From assembly GCF_900109575.1 (NCBI RefSeq), contig NZ_FOAF01000002.1:310001-374000 (forward strand): 64,000 bases of DNA. The letters are read 5' to 3'. Shown one piece after another: positions 18,305-28,006 of the stretch. Positions within the stretch are counted from its first letter, which is position 1. Each line of letters begins with the position of its first letter. Origin of the DNA: Olivibacter domesticus. GTDB taxonomy: Bacteria > Bacteroidota > Bacteroidia > Sphingobacteriales > Sphingobacteriaceae. The position numbers and the translations under genes were made by a program. The notes beneath the pieces are model-generated. The model worked only from the letters and a program-made list of their open reading frames with translations. It was not told where the DNA came from and made no database searches.

Positions 18305-21300
18305 TTATTTAAAAGTTACTTGTACCCCAACTGAAAAAGTTTTCATTTGTGGATAATAATTGGCCGTCTGTCCTACAGGCGCTTCTGGATCATATCCATA
18401 AAAGAAATCGGTCAATGTAAATAAATTTTCTGCTGACGCGTATATCCGAAGATTACTTGCTCTGAATTTTTCTATTATTCGGCTCGGAAAGGTATATCCC
18501 AATTGGACGTTTTTAAGACGGAGATACGCCGCATTTTCTATCCAAAAGGAAGAAAGGCGCGTATTATGGGTACGTAAATAAACAAATCTAGGATAAGTCG
18601 CATCGGTATTTTCCGGCGTCCATCGATCGAGATGCACCTCCTGTGGCATAGCGCTATTATCAATAAATGGATGCCGTGCGGAACCTTTTAACCAACCATC
18701 AGCCTTTCCTACTCCTTGTAAAAAGAAGTTAAAATCTATTCCCTTCCAAGCGATATCTCCCCGGAAGCCAAAGGTGTAACGTGGTATATCGCTTCCTAAA
18801 ATATGCCTATCTTTACCTACTGTAATTGCTTCATCATCTGGATTTGCAGGCTGATAAATTAAATCACCAGGGCCTACTAAATCTCCTGCCTGATAAGGAA
18901 ACTTCGGAATATATTCACCGTCTACTAAATCAAAATCACTATATTGAGCAATGCCGGTGGCAATAAACCCATATAATGCATCGATCGGATAGCCCTCTAA
19001 GCGAACTCTATCACTCAAATTAGTGGCAAAATTCTCCAATTTCGTTATCTTATTCCTAACGTCTGATACGTTTACATTTATTCCATATTTCACTTCCCCT
19101 ATTTTATCCTGCCAAGCCAGATTAAGCTCCCATCCCTTATTCTGTACCGAACCTGAATTCTGAGGAGGGTAACCTGTACCCACTCCGATTACGTCGGGAA
19201 GTGGAGGAGTTAAGAGGATATCGTTGGTATTATTTATATAATAGTCCGCCGTAACGCCCAAACGATTATTTAATAGACTAAGATCTACCCCCACATTAAA
19301 TTTTTCTGCCGTTTCCCAGGTCAATCCTTTATTGGGTATAAGTGTTTGACGAAAACCGACCTGCGGCATATCTCCAATAGGGTTATTGCTTCCTATTTGA
19401 ACTGGATTTAAGATCGCCTGATAAGCATAATATATTGGGATAGGATTGTTAGGATCGGATGTGTTCACAATTCTGTCGTTTCCTTGTGTACCATACGATA
19501 CCCTTAATTTTGCAGAGGGTATCACGTCTCTCAGTCCTGCGAAGAAATCCTCTTCTGAAAACACCCAGCCTAAAGAAGCCGATCCAAACCAATTCCAACG
19601 TACATCTGGTGCAAAACGGGAAGATCCATCGTACCTAAAATTTGCTTCGGCCAAATATTTATTTTTAAAACCGTAATTAACTCTACCAAAAAATGATTGT
19701 AAAGCAAATTGACGGCCACCGCTATTATTTAGCGGATTCTCGGTTCCTAAGTTTAGGGAGGGTACGTCCTCAGTTGGCAAATTTTGACGGGTTGCACTGA
19801 AGTCAGATGCCACATCTTCTTCTTGTGAAACACCTAGTAAGGCTGTCAACTCATGCTTCTCCTGAAAGGTCTTGTGGTAATTAACGGTCCCGATGAATGT
19901 TTGATATAGTCCAGTATAGTCCGTTACACCTATCCTGTTAGGGAAATTTGTCTGATAAATTAATTGGTTGTCATCAGGACTGTAATAATTGATAGTTTTA
20001 TCTAATACGGTACGTTTAGAGTTATAACGAACCAACCCATATTGCCCTTTGATATCTAAACCGTCAATGATATTTAAGGTTGCACCAATATTAGCCGTTA
20101 CTTCCTGCGAGCCAAAGTCATTGAAACCACCATCATTTGCAATCGCTACTGGATTACTTTGTCCACCATGGTATCCCCAACTACCATTCGTGAAACGAAT
20201 AGGCACTAACGGTCTAATACTAGTTGCAGATGATAAAAGATCCCTTCCACCATTCCCTCCCGAATTACTGTTCACATCTCGATCTACGTATCCTACAATT
20301 GCGTCGAGCTTTAAACGGTCAATCAGCGTAGTATTTAAGCGCATTCTTACATTATGCCGACCAGCTTTAAAATTATCGCCTACCACTAAACCACCTTCAC
20401 CCAAATAACCATATGAGAGATAATAATTCATATTGTCGCCACCTCCATTTATACTCAGATTATGGCCATGTTGTGGAGCAAAATCTTTATACACTTCTTT
20501 CACCCAATTGGTGTTTGCAAAATAATTGGGATCTGAACCATTACGCGCTATTTCTATCTGTTCGGGTGTGTATACCGGTGTCTGACCAGCATTGATGGAA
20601 GCCTCATTCTGCAAGGCCATAAAGTCTGTTGAACCAAGAAATTTAGGTAAGGCAGTGGGTGTTTGCCTTCCATAATAACTATTCAAGGTTATCGTGGGCT
20701 GGGTTCCTTTTTTTCCTTGTTTCGTAGTTACCAAAATAACACCATTCGCACCGCGCACACCATAAATAGAAGAAGAAGCCGCATCTTTTAACACCGATAT
20801 ACTCTCCACATCATCTGGGTTCAAGATGTTTAAATCCCCCCCGGGAATACCATCTATCACAATGAGCGGATTGGCATCACCCCATGTTCCGACTCCACGT
20901 ATCCTTATCGAGGGAGCGTTACCACCCGGAACATTGTTATTATTTTTTACCGTTACGCCTGGCATTAACCCTTGAAGCCCCCTTCCCAGATTAGTGATGG
21001 GTCTTGAAGCAAGATCTTTTTGCGTGATCACACTAACGGCGCCGGTTAGATTGATTTTTTTCTGTGCACCATAGCCCACAACCACTACTTCATCCAAAGA
21101 GGCAACATCCTCCTCTAAAAAAACGTTAAAGCTTTCATTAAGACTATTGACTCTCCGTTCTACAGGAATATATCCGACAGATGAAAACATTAATAAATCA
21201 CCCTTTTTTACGCGAAGGGAAAAGCTACCATCTTCCTTTGTTGAAGTGCCCGACGATGCCGCTTTTACACGAACATAAGCTCCCGGCAATGGCTTGGCAG

Positions 21301-21745
21301 GTTCGTGTGTATCATAAACGATGCCTCTTATTGTGATCAAAGAATCTTGTTTCGCTACCAATAAATCCTGCTGTTTCCTAGACCTAGTCTTTTTTATGGT
21401 AATCTGATTACCCGAAATACTATAGTCGAGGAAATTATTAGGCAACACTTCATCTAATATTAAGGAGAAATCTTTATCCTTAGCGGTAATCGTTACTTGT
21501 TTACCAGCCACCAGTTTGTCACTATAAAAAACAGAAAACTTAGTTTGTTGCTGAATCTCTTGAAAAAGATCTTTTAATTCTCTATTTTTTAGTTGAATAC
21601 TGATTTTACTTTGGGAGTAAGTATTAGCGTACACACCAACCATGTTGATGCACACTATAAATACTGTTAACTTCAACATCCGAAAAATTTTTGAGATGAA
21701 ACCTGCGCATATAACAGGGCATTGGCAGGTGTAAAAAAAATTCAT
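18305..21745 (-). CDS. SusC/RagA transporter with STN signalling domain
   Basis: A 1146-residue TonB-linked transporter. A long positively charged N-terminus leads into a signal helix (about 22-45), then an STN (secretin/TonB short N-terminal) domain (about 50-120, KDLFQEIQQQTKFSVFYSDK), a CarboxypepD_reg-like domain (about 135-215), the plug (NNVPGGNAPSIRIRGVGTWG, SISVLKDAASSSIYG) and a barrel ending VGVQVTFK. The STN domain contacts the periplasmic part of FecR, so substrate import should release the ECF sigma factor encoded upstream. The pre-signal extension is usual in this subfamily, so the first ATG is kept. Confidence 0.95.
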   Translation of the reverse strand: MNFFYTCQCPVICAGFISKIFRMLKLTVFIVCINMVGVYANTYSQSKISIQLKNRELKDLFQEIQQQTKFSVFYSDKLVAGKQVTITAKDKDFSLILDEVLPNNFLDYSISGNQITIKKTRSRKQQDLLVAKQDSLITIRGIVYDTHEPAKPLPGAYVRVKAASSGTSTKEDGSFSLRVKKGDLLMFSSVGYIPVERRVNSLNESFNVFLEEDVASLDEVVVVGYGAQKKINLTGAVSVITQKDLASRPITNLGRGLQGLMPGVTVKNNNNVPGGNAPSIRIRGVGTWGDANPLIVIDGIPGGDLNILNPDDVESISVLKDAASSSIYGVRGANGVILVTTKQGKKGTQPTITLNSYYGRQTPTALPKFLGSTDFMALQNEASINAGQTPVYTPEQIEIARNGSDPNYFANTNWVKEVYKDFAPQHGHNLSINGGGDNMNYYLSYGYLGEGGLVVGDNFKAGRHNVRMRLNTTLIDRLKLDAIVGYVDRDVNSNSGGNGGRDLLSSATSIRPLVPIRFTNGSWGYHGGQSNPVAIANDGGFNDFGSQEVTANIGATLNIIDGLDIKGQYGLVRYNSKRTVLDKTINYYSPDDNQLIYQTNFPNRIGVTDYTGLYQTFIGTVNYHKTFQEKHELTALLGVSQEEDVASDFSATRQNLPTEDVPSLNLGTENPLNNSGGRQFALQSFFGRVNYGFKNKYLAEANFRYDGSSRFAPDVRWNWFGSASLGWVFSEEDFFAGLRDVIPSAKLRVSYGTQGNDRIVNTSDPNNPIPIYYAYQAILNPVQIGSNNPIGDMPQVGFRQTLIPNKGLTWETAEKFNVGVDLSLLNNRLGVTADYYINNTNDILLTPPLPDVIGVGTGYPPQNSGSVQNKGWELNLAWQDKIGEVKYGINVNVSDVRNKITKLENFATNLSDRVRLEGYPIDALYGFIATGIAQYSDFDLVDGEYIPKFPYQAGDLVGPGDLIYQPANPDDEAITVGKDRHILGSDIPRYTFGFRGDIAWKGIDFNFFLQGVGKADGWLKGSARHPFIDNSAMPQEVHLDRWTPENTDATYPRFVYLRTHNTRLSSFWIENAAYLRLKNVQLGYTFPSRIIEKFRASNLRIYASAENLFTLTDFFYGYDPEAPVGQTANYYPQMKTFSVGVQVTFK

Positions 21746-21791
21746 ACTTTAGTACATAATTAATTAATTATTCCAGTTAATTAGTTTCATT

Positions 21792-21818
21792 GAGGAAGGT
21801 GTTGCAGCACCTTTCCTC
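21792..21818 (-). terminator. Hairpin between fecR-like and susC genes
   Basis: GAGGAAGGTG (21792-21801) pairs with CACCTTTCCTC (21808-21818) with one bulge. There is no U-tract on the minus strand after it, so it may be an RNA stabiliser or partial attenuator between the anti-sigma gene and susC. A comparable hairpin pair occupies the same place in the cassette at 33.4 kb. Confidence 0.4.
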
Positions 21819-21833
21819 TTTTATTTTACTGTT

Positions 21834-22967
21834 TTAGTTGGTTTGTTTTCTTTGTATATACAGCCTCCTTTCTGCCTGTTTTATGGAATATGTTGATGTA
21901 TCATAGATATTTCTTAATACTTGCGGTAGGGTTTGTGTCAAATCTAAGCTACCTGAAAAAGTTTCGCTTGATAATAATCCGGAAGCGTCCTCAATTTTTG
22001 TATTATAAAACCGCTCTAACTTCTTAATTATTTCGTTTAAATGCGTTTCATCTAATAACAATCGGCGTTTGGTCCAGGAAATAGAGCCATCTCCTAAGGT
22101 TCGGTTCACCGTTAATGTTTTTCGTTTTTTATCAATTTTTGCTTCCATCCCCTCTTTCAATACCTTTCTTTCAAAATTCGCGTCTCCATTGGCTTGAACA
22201 GCAATGCTTCCCGTTAAAAGTATGGCTGAGACATAATCATCATCCGAATAAGTGCTTATATTGAAACTTGTACCCAAAACCTCAATATTTAGATATTCCG
22301 ATACAACCGAAAAAGGACTATTTGCATTAGGTGCTACTTCAAAGTATCCTTCTCCTTCTAAATAAACTGTACGGTGATCCTCATCAAACTTTTCGGGGAA
22401 TGTTAATATGGATCCTGCATTTAGCCAAACTTTAGTGCCATCTTCTAATACAATTTCGCTCCGTTTGCCATAAGGCACACCTATCGAACTATAATGCATC
22501 CCCTGTAACCCCGAGCCCAACATTATGCCTTTTTTCTGTCTTAAATCTTGATAGTTGAATGCCGTATCTGTCGGAAGACTGAATGATTGTTTAGCAGCAT
22601 TTAAAAGCTGTACTTCTTTTGATTTTGCCAGGTATGTTTTATTGATTTTTGCCGCCTGCTCAAGAGGTATTTCCCGATGCCAAGCGTTAAAAATAAGTAT
22701 AAGAGAGCTAATGAATAAGATACATATCCCAGCTGCTAATGAGCGCCACCAAGCAGTGTTAGATTTATTGGCTTTGCTGACAGAAGAGGTTCGATCAATA
22801 ATAGCCGCCCACAAAGCTTCTCTTTCGGCTACCGTTAACGAACTTTTTTTACTTTCTAAGAGTGTTTGTTTAATAGCTATTGCTAATTTTTCCTGATCAT
22901 TTAATTGATCATACGGCTTATTAATAGCTATTTCATCACATAGAATATCTTCTACCTTCTTTTTCAT
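21834..22967 (-). CDS. FecR-family anti-sigma factor
   Basis: A 377-residue inner-membrane anti-sigma factor. An N-terminal cytoplasmic segment (1-75) binds the sigma factor, a single transmembrane helix (about 78-98, SLAAGICILFISSLILIFNAW) follows, and the periplasmic FecR domain (about 140-300, YGKRSEIVLEDGTKVWLNAGS, VYLEGEGYFEVAPN) precedes a DUF4974-type C-terminal domain. It lies between the ECF sigma gene (23048-23671) and STN-SusC, the standard trans-envelope signalling order. Confidence 0.93.
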   Translation of the reverse strand: MKKKVEDILCDEIAINKPYDQLNDQEKLAIAIKQTLLESKKSSLTVAEREALWAAIIDRTSSVSKANKSNTAWWRSLAAGICILFISSLILIFNAWHREIPLEQAAKINKTYLAKSKEVQLLNAAKQSFSLPTDTAFNYQDLRQKKGIMLGSGLQGMHYSSIGVPYGKRSEIVLEDGTKVWLNAGSILTFPEKFDEDHRTVYLEGEGYFEVAPNANSPFSVVSEYLNIEVLGTSFNISTYSDDDYVSAILLTGSIAVQANGDANFERKVLKEGMEAKIDKKRKTLTVNRTLGDGSISWTKRRLLLDETHLNEIIKKLERFYNTKIEDASGLLSSETFSGSLDLTQTLPQVLRNIYDTSTYSIKQAERRLYIQRKQTN

Positions 22968-23047
22968 TAAAAAGTAATTAGTGCTTTTATAGGTAAGAGT
23001 ACATTACACTATTTTTATAGACTCGTTTTCACTTTTTTTTAAAAAAA

Positions 23048-23671
23048 TTAGAGCGAGGGTCTCTTAAAGACCAGGTACAGGAGATGGGCTAGCGGAACAT
23101 GCTCAATATTTTCTCTTAATTGTTTAATGGCGCGGTATATTAATGTACGACAGGTAGGTATAGAAATATTCAATATTTCAGCAATCTCCTCATAACGCAG
23201 CTCTTCATTAAATTTCAGGTAAATAATCTCTTGCTGGCGTGCGGGTAGACGTCTAATTAACTGTTGAAGTTTGTTAATAAGCAGTTTATCTTCTTCTTTT
23301 TTAATCCATGTGGTTTCGGAGCTCCACTCTAGCATAAATAAGGGATCAATCTCATATGCCAATCCTTGTTCCCTGTTTTCCTTTCGTACTTTAGCCAAGA
23401 TGTTATTTCTTAATGCAGCAAACAGGTAAAAAAGTGGATTGGCGTCCGGATTTAAGTTAGTCCGGTAGGAATAAACATTAACGAAAACATCCTGTAAACA
23501 ATCTTGTATGAGATCTCTATTGGTATTATATTTTAAACCAAAAGAAAAAAGTCGGTCTATATAAAGGCGATAAATCTCTTCAAAAGCAGCATCGTTGCCA
23601 TTGACGAATGCTCTCCAACATGTACGTCCCTGTAGATTATCCATTAATAAATTACCTAAAGTTATTGGCAC
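23048..23671 (-). CDS. ECF RNA polymerase sigma factor
   Basis: A 207-residue sigma-70 family ECF factor with region 2 (YRLYIDRLFSFGLKYN...IQDCLQDVFVNVYSYR, about 33-70) and region 4 with a helix-turn-helix (LPARQQEIIYLKFNEELRYEEIAEILNISIPTCRTLIYRAIKQL, about 142-185). It should drive the downstream fecR/susC/susD cassette when released by FecR. An alternative start is the ATG nine codons in (23644). No clear TAnnTTTG box is seen upstream. Confidence 0.92.
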   Translation of the reverse strand: MPITLGNLLMDNLQGRTCWRAFVNGNDAAFEEIYRLYIDRLFSFGLKYNTNRDLIQDCLQDVFVNVYSYRTNLNPDANPLFYLFAALRNNILAKVRKENREQGLAYEIDPLFMLEWSSETTWIKKEEDKLLINKLQQLIRRLPARQQEIIYLKFNEELRYEEIAEILNISIPTCRTLIYRAIKQLRENIEHVPLAHLLYLVFKRPSL

Positions 23672-23780
23672 GAATTTTTACATAAGCACGTGCGAAAATA
23701 GCTAACAAATGTCCTCAGAATATTACGTTAAGGTTATGTTTATATTAATTGGTTTATTAAACCATAGTCTATTCCCAAAT

Positions 23781-23810
23781 AAAACCCCTAGCTGTACAAC
23801 TAGGGGTTTT
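23781..23810. terminator. Bidirectional intrinsic terminator
   Basis: AAAACCCCTAG (23781-23791) and CTAGGGGTTTT (23800-23810) form an 11-bp stem with an 8-base loop and U-tract-like ends. It lies downstream of the TIM-barrel gene (stop at 23889) and upstream of the sigma gene, insulating the two. A small palindrome, GGTTTATTAAACC, is at 23751-23763. Confidence 0.85.
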
Positions 23811-23888
23811 ATCCAAAACTATAGATACTTACTGGATTTATCAAGAAAAAGATAATGCACAGTAAAATTTTAACACATCCGAGGGCAA

Positions 23889-24791
23889 TTAACCTAATGC
23901 TGCGCCTACTTTTTCTAATAAAAGTTTCGTCTTTTTTATTCCTTCTTCTTCGCTCAATTTCTCTCCTTCATATTCTATCCCTACATAACCTTTATAACCC
24001 GCATCTTTCACAATCGTCATCATTTTTAAATAATCTACTTGGGTTTCATTTCCACTCCCATCAAAATCATGGGTTTTTGCACTTACTCCTTTTGCATAGG
24101 GCATTAAGTCAGTTACTCCTTGATAACGGTCATATTCATAAAAGTTACCAAAATCTGGTAAGCTACCGCAATTTTTCATGCCTACTTGCTTCAATACACT
24201 GCTTAACCATTGACCGTCTGACGAAATACCGCCATGATTTTCAACTATTACACCAATTTTATGCTTAGCAGCAAACTCACTCAGCTTACCTAATCCTTGA
24301 ACGGCAGCATTCTTTACTTCTTCTTTCGTGCCCTCACCCCTTGCATTTACCCTAATAGAATGACAACCTAAAAATTTGGCTGCCTCCACCCATTTATAAT
24401 GGTTTTCAACTGCTTTATTTCGTACTGTATCATTCAAATCACCTAAATCCCCTTCTCCATCAATCATAACCAATACATTTTTAACGCCATTGTCTTTTGC
24501 ACGTTTATTCATTTCCTGAAGATAGGTCTTATCATTTGCTTTGTCTTTAAAGAACTGATTAACATATTCCACTGCGTAAATTCCATACTTTTTGGCGGCT
24601 GTTTCAGCGAAATCGAGGTTATCTAATTGTTTCGCAAACAGCGTCTTGTGTAGCGACCATTGTGCTAAAGATATGTCAAAGAAAAATTTTTTGTTGGTGG
24701 ATGCAAATGCATCTAAAGGCAAATTTGGTAATGCGGAAAGACCCACAGCTCCCACCCCCAATTGCTTTAAGAATTCTCTTCTATTGTTCAT
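23889..24791 (-). CDS. Exported sugar phosphate isomerase/epimerase-like TIM barrel
   Basis: A 300-residue xylose-isomerase-like TIM-barrel protein with a twin-arginine-type leader ([30 protein letters not shown]). The ATG at 24791 is chosen because the upstream in-frame ATG (24857) would add 22 residues before this leader. Likely metal-site segments are [24 protein letters not shown] and VGIEYEG. It is monocistronic, with a terminator on its 3' side. It is the third such protein in the window and the second exported one; the reaction is unknown. Confidence 0.86.
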   Translation of the reverse strand: MNNRREFLKQLGVGAVGLSALPNLPLDAFASTNKKFFFDISLAQWSLHKTLFAKQLDNLDFAETAAKKYGIYAVEYVNQFFKDKANDKTYLQEMNKRAKDNGVKNVLVMIDGEGDLGDLNDTVRNKAVENHYKWVEAAKFLGCHSIRVNARGEGTKEEVKNAAVQGLGKLSEFAAKHKIGVIVENHGGISSDGQWLSSVLKQVGMKNCGSLPDFGNFYEYDRYQGVTDLMPYAKGVSAKTHDFDGSGNETQVDYLKMMTIVKDAGYKGYVGIEYEGEKLSEEEGIKKTKLLLEKVGAALG

Positions 24792-24955
24792 GATTTTATG
24801 GTTTGTATTAGCTTGCAATTTAGAAAAAAAATTGGGAATGAAAATAGCAAGAAACAAGATTTAGGTAACAAGATCAGCGCAAAAAGAAGAACAAATGACG
24901 AAGAATTTATTTACAAAGTTTTATATTGTTATCTTGCTTTGCACGAATAGCTAAT

Positions 24956-24980
24956 AACGAATAACTAACAACAAATAACC
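24956..24980. repeat. Short repeat unit AACGAATAACTAAC
   Basis: The 14-mer AACGAATAACTAAC (24956-24969) followed by AACAAATAACC (24970-24980) matches the tandem array at 34809-34871 exactly over the first unit. Both copies sit just past the stop codon of a minus-strand gene. No gene is seen in 24792-24986. Confidence 0.7.
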
Positions 24981-24986
24981 AAAGAT

Positions 24987-25715
24987 TTACACGTTCCCCC
25001 ATCCATGAGCCAAAACGTCTGCTAAGTGCATCGTTTTTATGGGGAGATTTTGCTTATCGATATATGCCTGTAAATGGAGTAAACAGGACGCATCAGTAGA
25101 GATAATATATTCTGCACCTACAGCAAGCGCATTATTAACTTTTTGCTCGGCCATTGCACTCGATATGCCACTGAATTTAACGGCAAATGTACCTCCAAAA
25201 CCACAGCAGACATCGGTATCACGCATCTCCAATAATTCCAAACCATCTACATTTGCCAACAACTGCCTTGGTTCATCCTTTATCCGGCACTCCCTAAGCG
25301 CAGAACAAGAATCATGGTAAACAGCTTTACCTTCTAACTCTGCACCGAAGTAGTCTTTCTTAAGGATATTTACCAAAAACTCAGAAAGTTCATGAATATT
25401 AGATTGTATCGTACGACATTGGTTGTGCACCATTGAGTTGGTAAACAAATCATTGTAAGCATTTTTCACCATGCCGGTACAAGAAGCAGAAGGAGAAACA
25501 ATATATTTAGCTTGAGAAAAATCATCCAAAAATTTACTGCCAATGATTTTTGCTTCATCCCAAAACCCCGCATTATAGGCGGGTTGACCGCAACAGGTTT
25601 GTTCAGGATTATAACTTACCTTACACCCTGCTTTCTCCAATACTTTTATCGTATTAAAAGCTGTACTAGGATATAGTTGATCAATGAAACAAGGTATGAA
25701 TAAGTCTACTTGCAT
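24987..25715 (-). CDS. LutA/YkgE-like (Fe-S)-binding oxidoreductase subunit
   Basis: A 242-residue protein with two cysteine-rich CCG domains (YNPEQTCCGQPAYNAGFWDEA near 40-55 and DTDVCCGFGGTFAVKFS near 165-180), as in LutA of the LutABC L-lactate oxidation complex and in heterodisulfide-reductase subunits. The length matches LutA (about 240). The partners LutB and LutC are not adjacent: the neighbours are an MFS transporter and a TIM-barrel gene. It is therefore either an orphan or works with subunits encoded elsewhere. Confidence 0.85.
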   Translation of the reverse strand: MQVDLFIPCFIDQLYPSTAFNTIKVLEKAGCKVSYNPEQTCCGQPAYNAGFWDEAKIIGSKFLDDFSQAKYIVSPSASCTGMVKNAYNDLFTNSMVHNQCRTIQSNIHELSEFLVNILKKDYFGAELEGKAVYHDSCSALRECRIKDEPRQLLANVDGLELLEMRDTDVCCGFGGTFAVKFSGISSAMAEQKVNNALAVGAEYIISTDASCLLHLQAYIDKQNLPIKTMHLADVLAHGWGNV

Positions 25716-25779
25716 TAAATTTCCTCTCTATTTCTTCTTTACAAAATTGGATACTTTATTCCAGGAAGTACAACATAAA

Positions 25780-27093
25780 TTATACCACATGTTTTAACGA
25801 ATCTTTTTCTTTATTATGCTGCATCCATATCCGTCCCAAGAAAAATAAACCTAAAATAAAAAACAAAGCTAAACATAAAGCTGAATATCTAATATTTCCT
25901 GTAAGTTCTTCTATAAAAGCAAATGAAAACAATCCTATTACAATGGCTAACTTTTCGGTAACGTCATAAAAACTAAAAAAGGCAGTCGTATCTTTTTCAT
26001 GAGTTGGAATGAGCTTAGAATACGTAGAACGGGATAAGGATTGTATACCTCCCATAACAAGTCCAACTACAGCGGCCAAGACATAAAACTGACTTGCTGT
26101 GCTGATATAATAGGCACTTACGCAGACACCAATCCAAACAATAACCACCATAAATAACACCTGAATATTCCCCATGCGCTTTGCCAATGACGACATCAGG
26201 AAGGCTCCTAATATAGCAACCAATTGAATAATCAATATGGTAATAATTAGTTTTGGAGCACCTAAATGCAAAATTTTCTCACCAAAGGCCGCTGCTACCA
26301 ACATAGTGGTTTGCACCCCCATGGCATAAAAAAAATAAGCTCCTAAAAATCTTTTTAAGTTTCTCAACTGCTTAATTTTCTCCCAAACAGACTTTAGCTC
26401 GTTGAAACCACTTCTTAATATTTGTTTATCTATTTTTTTGCCATTTGCTTTTCCGGCAGGAAGTTTAGAAAAAGGAATTTGCGAAAAACCGATCCACCAC
26501 AAGCCTACTAGCAGGAAGGATAAACGTGGAGCAAAGGAAGGATCAATAATACCAAACCATTCTGGTTTCAACACAAAAACGAAGCAAATAATCTGGAGTA
26601 GCACACTACCAATGTATCCATAAGCGAAGCCTTGGGCACTTACACGATCTTGCTCTTCAATGGTGGCAATTTCCGGCAAATAAGAATTATTAAACAACAC
26701 TCCTCCGATATATCCCATTGCGGCTAGCGTACTGCAGATGATACCCCATTCTAATGTACTTAATTTAAAAAAGAACAAACCCATACAGGCGATGGCCCCT
26801 AGATAAGTAAAAGCCTTCATGAAGGCTTTTTTATTACCTCTGTTATCAGCTATTGCTGAAAGTACGGGTAATATAAGTGCCATTATCAAATAAGCAACGG
26901 CCAGCGAATAATTTGCCAAAGCCGTATTGATAAACTGGAGCCCAAAAAAACTTACTTGGTCACCTCCTTGATCACTTGTTGTAATCGCTGTATAATAAGC
27001 GGGAAATATGGTGGAAGTAATAACAAGGTTATAAGCCGAATTAGACCAATCGAACATGGCCCAGGCGCGTATGGTTGATTTATCGTTTTTCAT
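25780..27093 (-). CDS. MFS transporter of the UMF1 (Atg22-like) family
   Basis: A 437-residue inner-membrane protein with about 12 transmembrane helices. The opening WAMFDWSNSAYNLVITSTIFPAYY is the family signature. Its ATG overlaps the stop codon of the RES toxin gene by ATGA (27090-27093), so its translation is coupled to the toxin-antitoxin transcript. Substrate unknown; bacterial UMF1 members are often annotated only as efflux/MFS proteins. The LutA-like gene follows after 64 bases and may be cotranscribed. Confidence 0.88.
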   Translation of the reverse strand: MKNDKSTIRAWAMFDWSNSAYNLVITSTIFPAYYTAITTSDQGGDQVSFFGLQFINTALANYSLAVAYLIMALILPVLSAIADNRGNKKAFMKAFTYLGAIACMGLFFFKLSTLEWGIICSTLAAMGYIGGVLFNNSYLPEIATIEEQDRVSAQGFAYGYIGSVLLQIICFVFVLKPEWFGIIDPSFAPRLSFLLVGLWWIGFSQIPFSKLPAGKANGKKIDKQILRSGFNELKSVWEKIKQLRNLKRFLGAYFFYAMGVQTTMLVAAAFGEKILHLGAPKLIITILIIQLVAILGAFLMSSLAKRMGNIQVLFMVVIVWIGVCVSAYYISTASQFYVLAAVVGLVMGGIQSLSRSTYSKLIPTHEKDTTAFFSFYDVTEKLAIVIGLFSFAFIEELTGNIRYSALCLALFFILGLFFLGRIWMQHNKEKDSLKHVV

Positions 27094-27557
27094 GACGAAT
27101 GTTGAAATAAGCGTTTATCAAAAATAAAAGGGTTGCTTTCTAATATTTTGATATCATGAAAAGCAGTATGATTAGGATTAATAAGTACTATAAAATCTTC
27201 GCGGACTACCGCAGAAGGTACTTGCAGTACTAAGTATGCTGCTTCTTTGATAAATTCATCACCTATTCGTTGTGTAGTACTCATAGGAGGGTAGTGATAC
27301 CATGCGGATGGTAATTTCGAAGGCGGAATTACCTTCATTCCTGCTTCATCTGGCACATATAGTGTTAATAAAACATAATCATCAGGTAAAATACCTAAAG
27401 GAATATGTACAGCAACTTCCGTCATTGCTAAAGCCCTGGATTGACAGGCATACAACATCGGTGTTCCAATACTATTCCAACGACCGCCACAAAGCTCAGC
27501 TCCTTTGCCCGAGATGTCATGGCTATAACGCGCCTTTACTAAGCGATATACAATCAT
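27090..27557 (-). CDS. RES-domain toxin (NAD+-degrading family)
   Basis: A 155-residue RES-family protein. The family's conserved segment is present: GGRWNSIGTPMLYACQSRALAMTEVAVH, with Arg26, Tyr36 and Glu47 as candidate catalytic residues; a late Ser/Asn stretch (VVREDFIVLINPNH) is also typical. Characterised RES toxins deplete NAD+ by phosphorolysis or hydrolysis. The gene overlaps its antitoxin by ATGA at 27554-27557 and the MFS gene by ATGA at 27090-27093. Length is normal for the family. Confidence 0.9.
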   Translation of the reverse strand: MIVYRLVKARYSHDISGKGAELCGGRWNSIGTPMLYACQSRALAMTEVAVHIPLGILPDDYVLLTLYVPDEAGMKVIPPSKLPSAWYHYPPMSTTQRIGDEFIKEAAYLVLQVPSAVVREDFIVLINPNHTAFHDIKILESNPFIFDKRLFQHSS

Positions 27558-27985
27558 GCAGGGATACCATTTTCGATCCGCATTAGGGTATTTCGCAACA
27601 TGGTAATGCCAAAAGTACTATCTAAAAGGGTTTTAGGTATTACTCCACCAAGACCTACATTTGGGGTTTCCAGCCAAAGATTAAAATTCGTTGCGTTACC
27701 TAATGTATCTATACCTTTATCATAGAGTAAAGCAATCTCTAGAATTTTTTCAGTATGAATGGGATCAAACGGTTTATTTTCCTTTTTATAACGTTGTATT
27801 GTTCTTTCTGAAAGGTGAAGAAATGACGACCAATCATCAATTGAGAAAGGTGTTTGCGCCGCTATCTTCATAAACTCTACGTACAGCAAGCCCTTTCTGG
27901 CTGTATTAACCAGGTATACCATATCCCGTTCTTTGGCAATACCAGGGATAATGCTCCCTCCTGTTTGGTAAGTCTTTGTTTTCAT
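27554..27985 (-). CDS. Xre/MbcA/ParS-family antitoxin with DUF2384 domain
   Basis: A 143-residue antitoxin of the RES-Xre type. It has an Xre-like helical N-terminus (ISxxDWSSFLHLSERTIQRYKKENK, a helix-turn-helix) and the C-terminal DUF2384 toxin-binding part ending GITMLRNTLMRIENGIPA. The open frame could begin at 28009, but that lies inside the promoter's -7 box (28007-28014), upstream of the predicted start of transcription, so the ATG at 27985 is chosen. It should neutralise the RES toxin and repress its own operon. Confidence 0.9.
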   Translation of the reverse strand: MKTKTYQTGGSIIPGIAKERDMVYLVNTARKGLLYVEFMKIAAQTPFSIDDWSSFLHLSERTIQRYKKENKPFDPIHTEKILEIALLYDKGIDTLGNATNFNLWLETPNVGLGGVIPKTLLDSTFGITMLRNTLMRIENGIPA

Positions 27986-28006
27986 TTTATGAGTTATTGC
28001 TTTACA

